Shown: positions 8,053-16,467, numbered from the stretch's first letter. The stretch is DNA of 29,671 nucleotides from Nitrosomonas sp. (GCA_021774205.1 JAJFJI010000235.1:1-29671), one strand, 5' to 3'. The notes: generated by a model not told the origin, from the letters alone. Made by a program: numbers and translations.

Positions 8053-8640
8053 TCATGAGGGATACCCCCATTTATTGCGCCATGCATTGAGTACCAGTTG
8101 TGGGTATTTGGCCTGGCCGAGGCTACCATTGTAACGGCCTAAGGCACGGAAATAATTTCCATTTTCTATATCTAGATAGTGCCGCAGAATCATGCAGCCA
8201 TAACGTAAATTGACGCGCAGATGAAAAAGATTGTGATCATCATTGCCAATTGTTTCGACCCAAAATGGCATGATTTGCATATAGCCACGTGCACCGGCGT
8301 GTGAGATAGCGTATTTTTTAAATCCGCTTTCCACTTGAATAATGCTTAAAACTAGCTGCGGATCAAGTCCTGCGCGGGTTGCCTCATAGTGAACGGTGCT
8401 GAGAAAATCGTCACGTTCTTTCTGATTTGGCATGACTTTTTTTAAGCGGTCGCTCATGGCTGACAGCCATACTTCCCCGTTCGTTGTAGACAAGAGCCTT
8501 CGATGAGAAATTGCTTGGTCGCTGATTAAGTATGGGGTGACTGTCGTTGTGCTGGCAGTAAGGAGTACGTAGTGTTGATTGTCGGCCTGTGCGTTAGTGT
8601 AGCAGGTAAGTAGTAAGGTGATGGCAATTAAGTGACGCAT
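8053..8640 (-). CDS. Lytic transglycosylase, SLT domain (GH23)
   Basis: 195 residues. An N-terminal signal peptide (about 1-19, ending TNAQA) directs it to the periplasm. The C-terminal half is a soluble-lytic-transglycosylase domain: catalytic Glu104 in IIQVESGF, then ISHAGARGYMQIMP, the AxYNG-like GRYNGS and a terminal WGYPS. Such enzymes cleave peptidoglycan between MurNAc and GlcNAc, forming 1,6-anhydro ends. It is short, one catalytic domain without a large helical ring, so it resembles the MltE/EmtA-size group more than Slt70. Its start overlaps the proS stop by 13 bases, so the two are translationally linked. Confidence 0.9.
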   Translation of the reverse strand: MRHLIAITLLLTCYTNAQADNQHYVLLTASTTTVTPYLISDQAISHRRLLSTTNGEVWLSAMSDRLKKVMPNQKERDDFLSTVHYEATRAGLDPQLVLSIIQVESGFKKYAISHAGARGYMQIMPFWVETIGNDDHNLFHLRVNLRYGCMILRHYLDIENGNYFRALGRYNGSLGQAKYPQLVLNAWRNKWGYPS

Positions 8641-10337
8641 AGCTTCGAAGTTACAAAAGATATAATTTCATGTAAAGGAATGGCTTGTGATTGCTCGTCT
8701 TGCCGGCCTTGGTATTCAATCGTTGTATTTTTCAAACCACGTTCACTAACAACAATGCGATGCGGAATACCAATTAATTCCATATCGGCAAACATTACAC
8801 CGGGTCGTTCGTCACGGTCATCAAGCAAAACTTCAATTTTGGCAGCTGTCAGTTCGCTATATAATCTGTCCGTTTCTGTTTTTACCAGCGTACTTTTCTT
8901 CATGCCAATTGGGACGATAACAAGTTGAAAAGGTGCAATAGCCATTGGAAAAACAATGCCTTTTGCGTCATGGCTTTGTTCAATGGCCGCCGCTACAATT
9001 CGTGACACCCCTATACCGTAACAGCCCATTTCTGTTGCTTGTGTTTGGCCGGCATCATCCAGGTAGCATGTTTTCATGGTTTCAGAATATTTTGTGCGTA
9101 ATTGAAAAATATGTCCTACTTCGATACCTCTGCAGATTTCCAGTTTGCCTTTGCCATCGGGTGAAGGATCGCCTGGAACTACATTGCGGATATCGCAAAT
9201 ATGATCCGGCAGTTTAATGTCCCGGTTGAAATTCACGCCGGTGAAATGAAAACCTTCTTCATTAGCGCCACATGTAAAATTTTTCATTTCGATGACAGCG
9301 CGGTCAGCAATTACTTGTGATTCCAGGCCTAGCGGTCCAATATAGCCTGGCAGAGCGCCTGTATGTCTAATGATTTCCTCTTCACTTGCCAATTCAAAAT
9401 TGGCTAAAAAAGGTATCTTTTTAACTTTCAATGCATTTAATTGATGATCGCCTCGTAATAATAAAAGAAAGAATGTTTCATCTGCTGTCACTGCTATTGT
9501 TTTAACGGTATCTTGTAATGGATGGTTTAGGAAATTAGCAACTTCTAAGCAAGTTTTTTTATTCGGTGTCGCAATTTTTTTCATGATGTCGTAAGGCGTT
9601 TCGTGCGATTTCTGAGGCGGCAAAGCTTCGGCTAGTTCGATATTAGCGGCATAATCAGAATTAGGGCAAAATGCAATTGCATCCTCACCTGAGTCTGCTA
9701 AAACGTGGAACTCGTGCGAATTACTGCCGCCCATTGCGCCGGTGTCTGCCGTTACAGTACGAAAATTCAGTCCAAGGCGGGTAAAGATTCGCTGGTAGGT
9801 TTGGTGCATTTTTTGGTAGGTTTGTTGCAAGCTGGAAAAATTGGCATGAAATGAATAAGCATCCTTCATGATAAATTCGCGTGCCCGCATAACACCAAAA
9901 CGGGGACGGATTTCATCACGAAATTTAGTTTGAATTTGGTAAAAATTGACAGGTAGCTGACGATAGCTATTGATCTCTCTGCGTGCGATGTCAGTAATAA
10001 CTTCTTCATGCGTTGGGCCAAAGCAAAAATCATGATCATGGCGATCTTTTATTTTTAGCATTTGTGGCCCAAAAACATCCCATCTTTCTGTTTCCTGCCA
10101 TAGTTCGGCAGGTTGTATTGCTGGCATTAAAAGTTCAACTGCCCCACTTCTATCCATTTCTTCGCGAACTGTATTTTCTATTTTACGTAATACTTTCAAG
10201 CCCAATGGCATCCAGGTATATAGTCCACTGCCAAGACGTTTAATGAGTCCTGCGCGCAACATGAGTTTGTGGCTGATCAATTCTGCTTCAGTGGGAGCTT
10301 CTTTAAGTGTGGAAATGAAAAATTCCGAAACGCGCAT
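8628..10337 (-). CDS. proS: Prolyl-tRNA synthetase, bacterial type with editing domain
   Basis: 569 residues, the usual length of the bacterial form. It charges tRNA-Pro with proline and hydrolyses mischarged alanyl-tRNA-Pro through an inserted domain. The class II core is clear: LISHKLMLRAGLIKRLGSGLYTWMPLG at the N-terminus, motif 2 region with FRDEIRPRFGVMRAREFIMKD, and motif 3 with GCYGIGVSRIVAAAIEQ. The INS editing domain occupies roughly residues 220-390, and the anticodon-binding domain the last 100. It is divergent from rppH with 200-220 bases between, an order common in betaproteobacteria, and co-transcribed with the transglycosylase gene. Confidence 0.97.
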   Translation of the reverse strand: MRVSEFFISTLKEAPTEAELISHKLMLRAGLIKRLGSGLYTWMPLGLKVLRKIENTVREEMDRSGAVELLMPAIQPAELWQETERWDVFGPQMLKIKDRHDHDFCFGPTHEEVITDIARREINSYRQLPVNFYQIQTKFRDEIRPRFGVMRAREFIMKDAYSFHANFSSLQQTYQKMHQTYQRIFTRLGLNFRTVTADTGAMGGSNSHEFHVLADSGEDAIAFCPNSDYAANIELAEALPPQKSHETPYDIMKKIATPNKKTCLEVANFLNHPLQDTVKTIAVTADETFFLLLLRGDHQLNALKVKKIPFLANFELASEEEIIRHTGALPGYIGPLGLESQVIADRAVIEMKNFTCGANEEGFHFTGVNFNRDIKLPDHICDIRNVVPGDPSPDGKGKLEICRGIEVGHIFQLRTKYSETMKTCYLDDAGQTQATEMGCYGIGVSRIVAAAIEQSHDAKGIVFPMAIAPFQLVIVPIGMKKSTLVKTETDRLYSELTAAKIEVLLDDRDERPGVMFADMELIGIPHRIVVSERGLKNTTIEYQGRQDEQSQAIPLHEIISFVTSKLCVT

Positions 10338-10387
10338 AACTAGATTCCAATGTGATGATATTAAGTAGGCGGCAATTTTACCTTGAA

Positions 10388-10413
10388 AGACTGAACCAAG
10401 TGTGGTTTAGTCT
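10388..10413. promoter_or_regulatory. Dyad in the proS-rppH divergent promoter region
   Basis: AGACTGAACC (10388-10397) and GGTTTAGTCT (10404-10413) form a 10-bp stem with one G-T wobble around a 6-base loop. It could be an operator for a dimeric regulator, or a hairpin in the proS leader on the minus strand. A TATAAT at 10456-10461 on the plus strand is a possible -10 box for rppH, although its -35 is weak. Confidence 0.4.
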
Positions 10414-10558
10414 GCGAGTGGCTGGTTAAGAATTATTACTTAAAAAGAAAGTAAATATAATCGGTGGTGTAAGTAGGGATTTTATTTGTTGATCACTTTC
10501 AATCTGAAGCAAAATATGAAAAAATCTAGGCCATTTAATGGATCAAACGGATAACCAC

Positions 10559-11098
10559 ATGATAGACCGTAATGGATATCGTCCCAATGTCGGTATAATC
10601 CTGCTTAATTCCAAAAACGAGGTTTTTTGGGGAAAACGTATAAAACAAAATGCCTGGCAATTTCCTCAAGGTGGTATTAAGACGGGAGAGAGTCCTAAGC
10701 AGGCAATGTACCGTGAATTAACCGAGGAGACTGGGCTTCTCTCAAGCCATGTTGAGATTGTTGGGCGGACAAAGGACTGGTTGCGTTATGAAGTGCCGGA
10801 TCGTTGGATTAGACGTGAATGGCGGGGAAATTACAAAGGACAAAAGCAGATTTGGTATCTGCTGCGTTTAGTTGGGCGGGATAGTGATGTTTCTTTGCGT
10901 ACCAGCGCAAGTCCTGAATTTGATGCGTGGCGCTGGAATCAATATTGGGTAGAGCTGGAATCAGTTGTTGAATTCAAACGTAAGGTTTATCAACAGGCGC
11001 TCACAGAATTATCAAGATTACTTAATATGCCCGGTAGTAATGTCCATGGCCATGCGACGCCTGATGATTTGGTGGCAAAGAAGATTGCTGAAACGTAA
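10559..11098 (+). CDS. rppH: RNA pyrophosphohydrolase (Nudix)
   Basis: 179 residues from ATG 10559. RppH removes pyrophosphate from the 5' end of primary transcripts, triggering RNase E decay. The protein opens with the family's MIDRNGYRPNVGIILLN, and the Nudix box GGIKTGESPKQAMYRELTEETGL (residues 38-60) is complete, with the catalytic REL and EE glutamates. NWLRYEVP-like sequence (DWLRYEVPDRW) and QKQIWYLL also match the family. An in-frame ATG at 10538, behind a TAGG, would add seven residues; 10559 is preferred because family members begin at MID. Residues after about 160 are poorly conserved. Confidence 0.93.
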   Translation: MIDRNGYRPNVGIILLNSKNEVFWGKRIKQNAWQFPQGGIKTGESPKQAMYRELTEETGLLSSHVEIVGRTKDWLRYEVPDRWIRREWRGNYKGQKQIWYLLRLVGRDSDVSLRTSASPEFDAWRWNQYWVELESVVEFKRKVYQQALTELSRLLNMPGSNVHGHATPDDLVAKKIAET

Positions 11099-11302
11099 GC
11101 CAGAAGGAATAAATAACTCGGCAGGTTAGAACTGTTTTTGTTGGTTTAATGTAATATCGGTTTATTATAGTAGCAGGGAAGTTAGCTGTTAGTTAAAACG
11201 TTAATCAATTTATCTTCCAGCTATTAAGCCAGAAGGTTGCAATATTTTTTTATATAACTTGCAGATAAGATAACTTTATTTGCAATTTTAGATTCTTGTA
11301 AA

Positions 11303-11362
11303 ATCCTCGTTTGAAGGATGTTTGTCAGGCGTAACCGGCTGCGCCATTACAGCCGTATTTTT
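11303..11362 (+). promoter_or_regulatory. Structured leader with H-type pseudoknot before the peroxidase gene
   Basis: Within 60 bases before the peroxidase start: a hairpin ATCCT/AGGAT (11303-11319), then a nested set of pairings. S1 is GGCG (11328-11331) with CGCC (11342-11345), all G-C pairs. S2 is CGGCTG (11336-11341) with CAGCCG (11350-11355). The two interlock as an H-type pseudoknot with a 4-base first loop (TAAC), no bases between the stems, and a 4-base last loop (ATTA). TATTTTT (11356-11362) follows, then the ribosome binding site AAGGG (11363-11367). S2 plus the T-rich run alone would look like an intrinsic terminator. The pairings are seen directly; function as a riboswitch or attenuator is inference. 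Confidence 0.5.
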
Positions 11363-11376
11363 AAGGGAAATTACCT

Positions 11377-12375
11377 ATGATGATACGTAGACTGGTTGTG
11401 TCGTTGTTATCGATTGGCGCTATTGTCACTTCGATCAATGTTTCAGCATCAGCCAATGAGCCTATACAGCCAATTAAAGCTGTCAAACCAGATAACCCGG
11501 ATCTGGTCGAGCTGGGTAAAATGTTATTTTTTGATCCGCGCTTATCTAAATCAGGCTTTATATCTTGTAATTCGTGCCATAATTTAAGCATGGGTGGGAC
11601 TGATAATATCCCAACTTCAATTGGTCATGCATGGCAGCAGGGGCCAATTAACTCGCCGACCGTGTTAAATGCCAGTATGAACCTGGCGCAATTCTGGGAT
11701 GGTCGCGCTGCGGATCTTAAGGCGCAGGCAGGTGGTCCGATAGCGAATCCAGGTGAAATGGCTTCTACGCATGAATTAGCGGTAGAAATTTTAAATTCTA
11801 TTCCACAATACCGAGCGCATTTTGAACAAGCATTTGGATCTGATAAAGTTGATATAGATCGTGTAACGACTGCTATTGCAGCGTTTGAGGAAACGCTTGT
11901 AACACCAGGTTCTCGCTTCGATAAATGGCTAGAAGGAGATAAAAAAGCACTTAATAAACAAGAGCAAGAGGGGTATAAGTTATTCAAAAGCAGTGGTTGT
12001 TCAGGATGTCATAATGGTCCGGCTGTTGGTGGCGCACTTTATCAAAAATTCGGTGTTTATAAGCCGTATAAAACAAAAAGTAAGATAGAAGGCAGGAAAG
12101 CGGTGACAGGTAAGGATGCCGATTTGCATGTTTTCAAAGTACCAACTTTACGTAATATTGAGTTGACCTATCCTTACTTCCATGATGGTGCCGTTTGGAC
12201 ATTAGAAGAAGCAGTTGATACAATGGGAAAGTTACAGTTAGAGCGTGAATTCGATAAGAAAGAAATTGCGAGTATTGTTGCTTTCTTGAAAACCTTAACG
12301 GGTGAGCAGCCTGATATCAAACTGCCTATTATGCCAGCATCAACCAATAAAACACCACAGCCTCAACCCTTTTAA
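11377..12375 (+). CDS. Dihaem cytochrome c peroxidase, periplasmic
   Basis: 332 residues with a signal peptide (about 1-26, ending SASA). Two c-type haem sites are seen: C64-N-S-C67-H68 in the N-terminal domain and C208-S-G-C211-H212 in the C-terminal domain, the pattern of the bacterial CCP/MauG family. The region after the first haem (GGTDNIPTSIGHAWQQGPINSPTVLNA) and FWDGRAADLKAQAGGPI match peroxidases that reduce H2O2 with electrons from cytochrome c. A well-studied homologue from Nitrosomonas europaea is active without prior reduction, which may apply here but cannot be read from sequence. The ribosome binding site AAGGG lies 9 bases before ATG 11377, directly after the structured leader. 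Its neighbours are unrelated, so it is likely monocistronic. Confidence 0.93.
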   Translation: MMIRRLVVSLLSIGAIVTSINVSASANEPIQPIKAVKPDNPDLVELGKMLFFDPRLSKSGFISCNSCHNLSMGGTDNIPTSIGHAWQQGPINSPTVLNASMNLAQFWDGRAADLKAQAGGPIANPGEMASTHELAVEILNSIPQYRAHFEQAFGSDKVDIDRVTTAIAAFEETLVTPGSRFDKWLEGDKKALNKQEQEGYKLFKSSGCSGCHNGPAVGGALYQKFGVYKPYKTKSKIEGRKAVTGKDADLHVFKVPTLRNIELTYPYFHDGAVWTLEEAVDTMGKLQLEREFDKKEIASIVAFLKTLTGEQPDIKLPIMPASTNKTPQPQPF

Positions 12376-12740
12376 ATTATAGATAACGCTTAACAATATT
12401 CGTTTTTCAATATTTTCTGAATTAAGCGGAATTTATCGGCCATGACCCAAGCTGTGTATTTGCAGTTTGGGGAAATTTTTATGCGGTGACAGTAAAAGTT
12501 ATTTTTTAGTGTGTTATTGTAAGTTGCCGTTTGGTTTTGGGGAGATTTTGTGATGGAAGACACTGAGTTTCCAAGTGTAAATGAATATCTCAGATGCCAT
12601 ATTTTTTAATTGGCGAGCTAAGTGACTCTTTTCTGGAAACATAGCTAATAATAATTTTTATTGCCAGCATTGATAATGTGGTTTAACGTTTAAAAGTAGC
12701 GTAAAGTTTCTCTTCCAATAATTAGAACAGGGAGTCACTC
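12376..12740 (+). other. 365-base intergenic region before hfq, with a tiny ORF
   Basis: CGCTTAA (12387-12393) pairs with TTAAGCG (12422-12428), with two AATATT copies inside able to pair; this may end the peroxidase transcript, though no T-run follows. At 12553-12609 an 18-codon frame (MEDTEFPSVNEYLRCHIF) follows a very good ribosome binding site, GGGGAG, 8 bases upstream. It ends just after a run of six T residues; a -1 shift there would extend it to 30 codons. It may be a remnant or a leader peptide. The rest is AT-rich and must contain an hfq promoter, but I cannot place it with confidence. Confidence 0.35.
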
Positions 12741-12986
12741 ATGGGTACCAAAGGGCAATTATTGCAAGACCCATTTCTAAATGCACTTCGAAAGGAGCAT
12801 ATTCAGGTTTCGATCTATTTGGTCAACGGCATTAAACTCCAGGGATATATTGAATCGTTTGATCAATATGTTGTGCTGTTAAAAAATTCAGTTACGCAAA
12901 TGGTATATAAGCACGCAATTTCCACTGTGGTTCCTGCGAGAGCAGTTACGATCCCAGTCGAAACATCTGACAAACTTGATGCCTGA
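12741..12986 (+). CDS. hfq: RNA chaperone Hfq
   Basis: 81 residues, a compact Hfq without the long C-terminal tail seen in E. coli. It forms a hexameric Sm-type ring that helps small RNAs pair with mRNAs. The protein begins with the canonical GTKGQLLQDPFLNALRKE. The Sm1 motif (VSIYLVNGIKLQGYIESFDQYVVLL) and Sm2 with YKHAISTVVP are intact, including the conserved Gln8, Asp9, Phe-x-Lys-rim-type residues and His near 58. A GGGAG ribosome binding site lies before ATG 12741. The stop overlaps the hflX start by 8 bases. Gene order hfq-hflX-hflK-hflC is conserved in proteobacteria. Confidence 0.98.
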   Translation: MGTKGQLLQDPFLNALRKEHIQVSIYLVNGIKLQGYIESFDQYVVLLKNSVTQMVYKHAISTVVPARAVTIPVETSDKLDA

Positions 12987-14163
12987 TTATTCCACTAAGG
13001 TTGTTGCCAATCAAACAAATACTGCGGTTCTGGTTAGTTTGGATTTTGGCCTGGGCACGCATGCAGAACGTGTTGAAGAATTAAAGCAACTTGTCATTAG
13101 TGATCAGATAGCAATTGGTGCAGTTGTGACAGGAAAATGCATTCGACCCAATCCTGCCACGTTTGTAGGCAGTGGTAAGTTGGATGAAATTCAACTGGCA
13201 GGGGAGCAGTGTGATGCTTCGCTGGTCATTTTTAACCATGAACTATCTCCTGGCCAGCAGCGTAATTTGTCGCAACGATTTCAATGCCAGGTAATAGACC
13301 GAACCAGTCTCATATTGGATATTTTTGCGCAGCGTGCTAAGAGTCATGAAGGGAAGTTGCAGGTAGAGCTGGCGCAGCTTGAACATTTATCTACTCGGTT
13401 GGTGCGTGGTTGGACTCATCTAGAACGTCAAAAAGGTGGTATTGGGTTGCGTGGTCCCGGTGAAACGCAGTTAGAAACAGACCGGCGACTGATTGGGAAA
13501 CGGGTGAAGCTATTGAAAAAAAGACTAGCCGCACTCCAGCGCCAACGTAAAGTGCAACGACGGTCTAGGCAGCGAACAAATATAATTTCTGTTTCTATTG
13601 TTGGTTATACCAATGCCGGTAAATCTACCTTGTTTAACAAATTGACCCGCGCGCAGACATATGTTGCGGATCAATTATTTGCTACATTAGACACAACGAC
13701 ACGCAAATTATTTATTTCGGAGCGAGGTTCGGTCGTCGTTTCTGATACGGTTGGCTTTATTCGTGATTTGCCGCATACGCTTGTGGCGGCGTTTCGTGCG
13801 ACGCTTGAAGAAACTATTCAAGCTGATATCTTGTTGCATGTCGTCGATGCAGGTAGCACCAATCGAGATGAGCAGATTGAGGCGGTGAATAGCTTATTAA
13901 AAGAGATTAATGCGGATGCGATTCCACAAATTCTGGTGCTAAATAAAATTGACCTGGAAAATCAGCCGGCAGTTGCAGCAGGATATAAGCGTGATGAGTA
14001 TGGTAGAATATGCCGAATCCGCACAAGTGCAAAGACAGGTGAGGGGATGACGTTTATTAGGCTGGCGCTGGCTGAGGCAATAGCAAAGGACGTAAGAGGG
14101 TTGTGCAAAGAATCTATGGTAGATGAAAAGGTAACGAGTGGCTGCACGACAGCTTATTTTTAA
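12979..14163 (+). CDS. hflX: Ribosome-associated GTPase HflX
   Basis: 394 residues from ATG 12979. HflX is an Obg-HflX superfamily GTPase that binds and splits stalled or heat-damaged 70S ribosomes. The N-terminal HflX domain contains VGSGKLDEI, FNHELSPGQQRNL and the GGIGLRGPGETQLETDRR block. The G domain has G1 GYTNAGKST (about 209-217), G3 DTVGF and G4 NKID. The C-terminus is shorter than in E. coli. The ATG lies inside the hfq stop region (8-base overlap), so translation is probably coupled; an in-frame TTG one codon earlier (12976) is less likely. Confidence 0.96.
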   Translation: MPDYSTKVVANQTNTAVLVSLDFGLGTHAERVEELKQLVISDQIAIGAVVTGKCIRPNPATFVGSGKLDEIQLAGEQCDASLVIFNHELSPGQQRNLSQRFQCQVIDRTSLILDIFAQRAKSHEGKLQVELAQLEHLSTRLVRGWTHLERQKGGIGLRGPGETQLETDRRLIGKRVKLLKKRLAALQRQRKVQRRSRQRTNIISVSIVGYTNAGKSTLFNKLTRAQTYVADQLFATLDTTTRKLFISERGSVVVSDTVGFIRDLPHTLVAAFRATLEETIQADILLHVVDAGSTNRDEQIEAVNSLLKEINADAIPQILVLNKIDLENQPAVAAGYKRDEYGRICRIRTSAKTGEGMTFIRLALAEAIAKDVRGLCKESMVDEKVTSGCTTAYF

Positions 14164-14183
14164 CAAACAAAGCGGGAATAATT

Positions 14184-15380
14184 ATGGGATTAAACGACCC
14201 TCAATGGGGAAAAAAGAAGGGCGCTGAAAATAGTCCGCCTGATTTGGATGATGTTTTGCGCAATGTAAACAAGAAAATCAGTGATATTTTTGGAAAAAAA
14301 GGTGGTGGGGGTAATGGCGGATCTCGCGACAAGGGCTCCAAGCCACCCGGCGCGGGCGGTGTGTTGTTATTACTCGGAATAATGCTGGTTGTGTGGGTGT
14401 CCAGTGGGTTTTATATCGTTAGTGAAGGCCACCGTGGCGTAGTTTTAAGGTTTGGTCAATATGTTGACACAACGCCTGCTGGTTTGCGCTGGCATTATCC
14501 TTTTCCCGTAGAACAAGTAGAGCTTGTTAATGTGAGTCAGGTCCGGACTGTTGAGATTGGCTATCGCAATAATGTCAGGAGCAAGGTTCTTAAAGAAGCG
14601 CTTATGATTACTGACGATGAAAATATCGTTGATATTCAGTTTGCTGTGCAATATATCCTGAATAATCCAGAGCATTATCTATTTAATAACCGTACGCCTG
14701 ACGATGCTGTGCTGCAGGCGGCAGAAAGCGCGATTCGAGAGGTCATCGGTAAAAGTGAAATGGATTATGTGCTTTATGAGGGACGTGAAGATGTAGCAGC
14801 TGAGGCAACACAGTTGATGCAGAGAATCCTAGACCGCTACGAAATAGGAATTTCGATCAGTCGGGTTACCATGCAGAATGCGCAGCCACCGGAACAAGTC
14901 CAGGCTGCATTTGATGATGCGGTAAAAGCAGGTCAGGATCGGGAACGGCAGAAAAATGAGGGTGAGGGTTATGCGAATGATGTGATCCCACGGGCCATAG
15001 GTAACGCCGCGCGCTTGATTGAACAAGCAGAAGGACACAAAGAGCGTGTTATTGCACGTGCCGAGGGTGATGCTAGCCGTTTTGAACAGATACTGGTTGA
15101 ATACAGTAAAGCGCCAGAAGTGACGCGTGAGCGTTTATATCTGGATATGATGGAGGGAGTGCTTTCTAAGGCCAGCAAAATAATGATCGACCAGGAAGGT
15201 GGGAATAATTTGCTATATTTGCCGTTGGACAAGTTGGTGCAAATGGGTGAGTCATCCGCAGCGCCAGTGCCTTTGTCCGGTATGCAACAACAGCAGTCTC
15301 CAGTTATCCAGGAAGTGGCACCTAATAGTACCGTACGTGGACGCGAGTCATTTCGTGACCGCGAAAGGGAGGTAAGATAA
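14184..15380 (+). CDS. hflK: FtsH modulator HflK
   Basis: 398 residues. HflK and HflC form a large membrane assembly around the FtsH protease on the periplasmic face and modulate its activity. The N-terminus is cytoplasmic and hydrophilic with a glycine-rich stretch (GKKGGGGNGGSRDKG). One membrane segment follows at about 57-82, then the SPFH/band-7 domain (VLRFGQYVDTTPAGLRWHYPFP). A charged coiled region with AEGDASRFEQILVEYSKAPEVTRERLYLDMME is typical of HflK. Its stop is directly followed by the hflC ATG, with no base between them. Confidence 0.97.
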   Translation: MGLNDPQWGKKKGAENSPPDLDDVLRNVNKKISDIFGKKGGGGNGGSRDKGSKPPGAGGVLLLLGIMLVVWVSSGFYIVSEGHRGVVLRFGQYVDTTPAGLRWHYPFPVEQVELVNVSQVRTVEIGYRNNVRSKVLKEALMITDDENIVDIQFAVQYILNNPEHYLFNNRTPDDAVLQAAESAIREVIGKSEMDYVLYEGREDVAAEATQLMQRILDRYEIGISISRVTMQNAQPPEQVQAAFDDAVKAGQDRERQKNEGEGYANDVIPRAIGNAARLIEQAEGHKERVIARAEGDASRFEQILVEYSKAPEVTRERLYLDMMEGVLSKASKIMIDQEGGNNLLYLPLDKLVQMGESSAAPVPLSGMQQQQSPVIQEVAPNSTVRGRESFRDREREVR

Positions 15381-16253
15381 ATGAAAAGTATTACATCAAT
15401 ATTGGCAGGGATAGTTGTCGTACTCGTTTTAGTGGCGAGTCAGGTTATCTATATTGTAGATGAGCGGCAGCAAGCGCTGTTATTTCAATTGGGTGAAGTT
15501 GTCTCTGTGAAGACCGAACCCGGTTTGTATTTTAAAATTCCTATCGCGCAGAATGTTCGTTATTTTGAAAAACGAATTCTGACCATGGATGCTGAGGAGC
15601 CAGAGCGTTTTATTACTTCTGAGAAAAAGAATGTGTTGGTGGATCTTTTTGTCAAATGGCGTATTGTTGATGTTACGCAATATTTCATTAGTGTGCGGGG
15701 AGATGAAGCATTAGCACAAACACGTTTGTCTCAGACCATCAACGCTAGCTTGCGTGATGAATTTGGTAATCGTACCGTGCATGATGTGATTTCTGGAGAA
15801 CGGGACCTCATTATGGAAATTATGCGCCAGAAAGCAGATGGTGATGCACGTAAAATTGGTGTCGAGGTGGTTGATGTACGTTTGAAACGCGTCGATTTGC
15901 CTCGTGAAGTCAGTGCCTCGGTTTATAGTCGGATGGAGGCAGAGCGAAAGCGTGTGGCGAATGAATTGCGTTCAACTGGTGCGGCAGAATCAGAAAAGAT
16001 TCGTGCGGATGCGGATCGGCAACGCGAGGTGATCATGGCGGAGTCTTATCGTGACGCTCAGAAGACGATGGGTGAAGGGGATAGTCAGGCCGCTGCAATT
16101 TATGCTTCGGCATTTGATCAAAACGCTGAGTTTTATTCTTTCTACCGGAGCATGGAGGCATATCGGCAAGCCTTTAAGGATAAAGGAGACCTGATGGTAC
16201 TTGATCCTTCTTCAGATTTCTTCAAATATTTGAAGGAACCAGAAAGAGATTAA
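15381..16253 (+). CDS. hflC: FtsH modulator HflC
   Basis: 290 residues, the usual size. It has one N-terminal membrane segment (about 5-26), then a band-7/SPFH domain with FQLGEVVSVKTEPGLYFKIP, the SEKKNVLVDLFVKWRI strand and the DVRLKRVDLPREVSASVYSRM block diagnostic of HflC. The C-terminal helical part includes SFYRSMEAYRQAF. It pairs with HflK, encoded immediately upstream. A GGGAGG-type ribosome binding site lies inside the end of hflK (AAAGGGAGG), consistent with coupled translation. Confidence 0.97.
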   Translation: MKSITSILAGIVVVLVLVASQVIYIVDERQQALLFQLGEVVSVKTEPGLYFKIPIAQNVRYFEKRILTMDAEEPERFITSEKKNVLVDLFVKWRIVDVTQYFISVRGDEALAQTRLSQTINASLRDEFGNRTVHDVISGERDLIMEIMRQKADGDARKIGVEVVDVRLKRVDLPREVSASVYSRMEAERKRVANELRSTGAAESEKIRADADRQREVIMAESYRDAQKTMGEGDSQAAAIYASAFDQNAEFYSFYRSMEAYRQAFKDKGDLMVLDPSSDFFKYLKEPERD

Positions 16254-16318
16254 AATTTTACGCTTGTTAAATTAAAGAAGTTTGTCGAGCCTTGATGAAT
16301 TATAGAGAAAATTAATAT

Positions 16319-16430
16319 AACGTTCAGCTTGCCCCTTAATTCGCTTTTCAGCGGCACAAAATGATTTTTACAAATGTAGGCTCACATTTTGTGCCTTGGA
16401 CTGACGAATTTTGAGGCAATCTGAACAGTT
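16319..16430. repeat. 112-base imperfect palindrome between hflC and the DUF2065 gene
   Basis: The arms converge on a perfect 11-bp core: GGCACAAAATG (16353-16363) and CATTTTGTGCC (16385-16395) around a 21-base loop. Outside it, AATTCG (16338-16343) mirrors CGAATT, TTGCC mirrors GGCAA, and GTTCAG (16322-16327) mirrors CTGAAC (16421-16426), with small mismatched parts between. The whole could fold as one long interrupted hairpin. It might be a miniature inverted-repeat or REP-like element, a non-coding RNA, or a processing site after hflKC. It has no T-run, so it is not a standard terminator. The rest of the 427-base gap holds the two smaller inverted repeats listed next. Confidence 0.7.
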
Positions 16431-16439
16431 ACCGATGGC

Positions 16440-16467
16440 CGATAGTTTTAAATTAATCAAACTATCG
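16440..16467. repeat. Perfect 9-bp inverted repeat downstream of the large palindrome
   Basis: CGATAGTTT (16440-16448) and AAACTATCG (16459-16467) are exact inverted copies around a 10-base AT-rich loop. It starts 10 bases after the large palindrome. A GATGGCC heptamer occurs just before it (16434-16440) and again at 16493-16499, 59 bases on. It may be an operator or a second stem of one structured RNA. Confidence 0.5.

Noticed and set aside
10538..10558. Upstream ATG for rppH
   Set aside because: Family members begin at MID; the seven added residues have no counterpart. The TAGG before it keeps it possible, so it is noted only.
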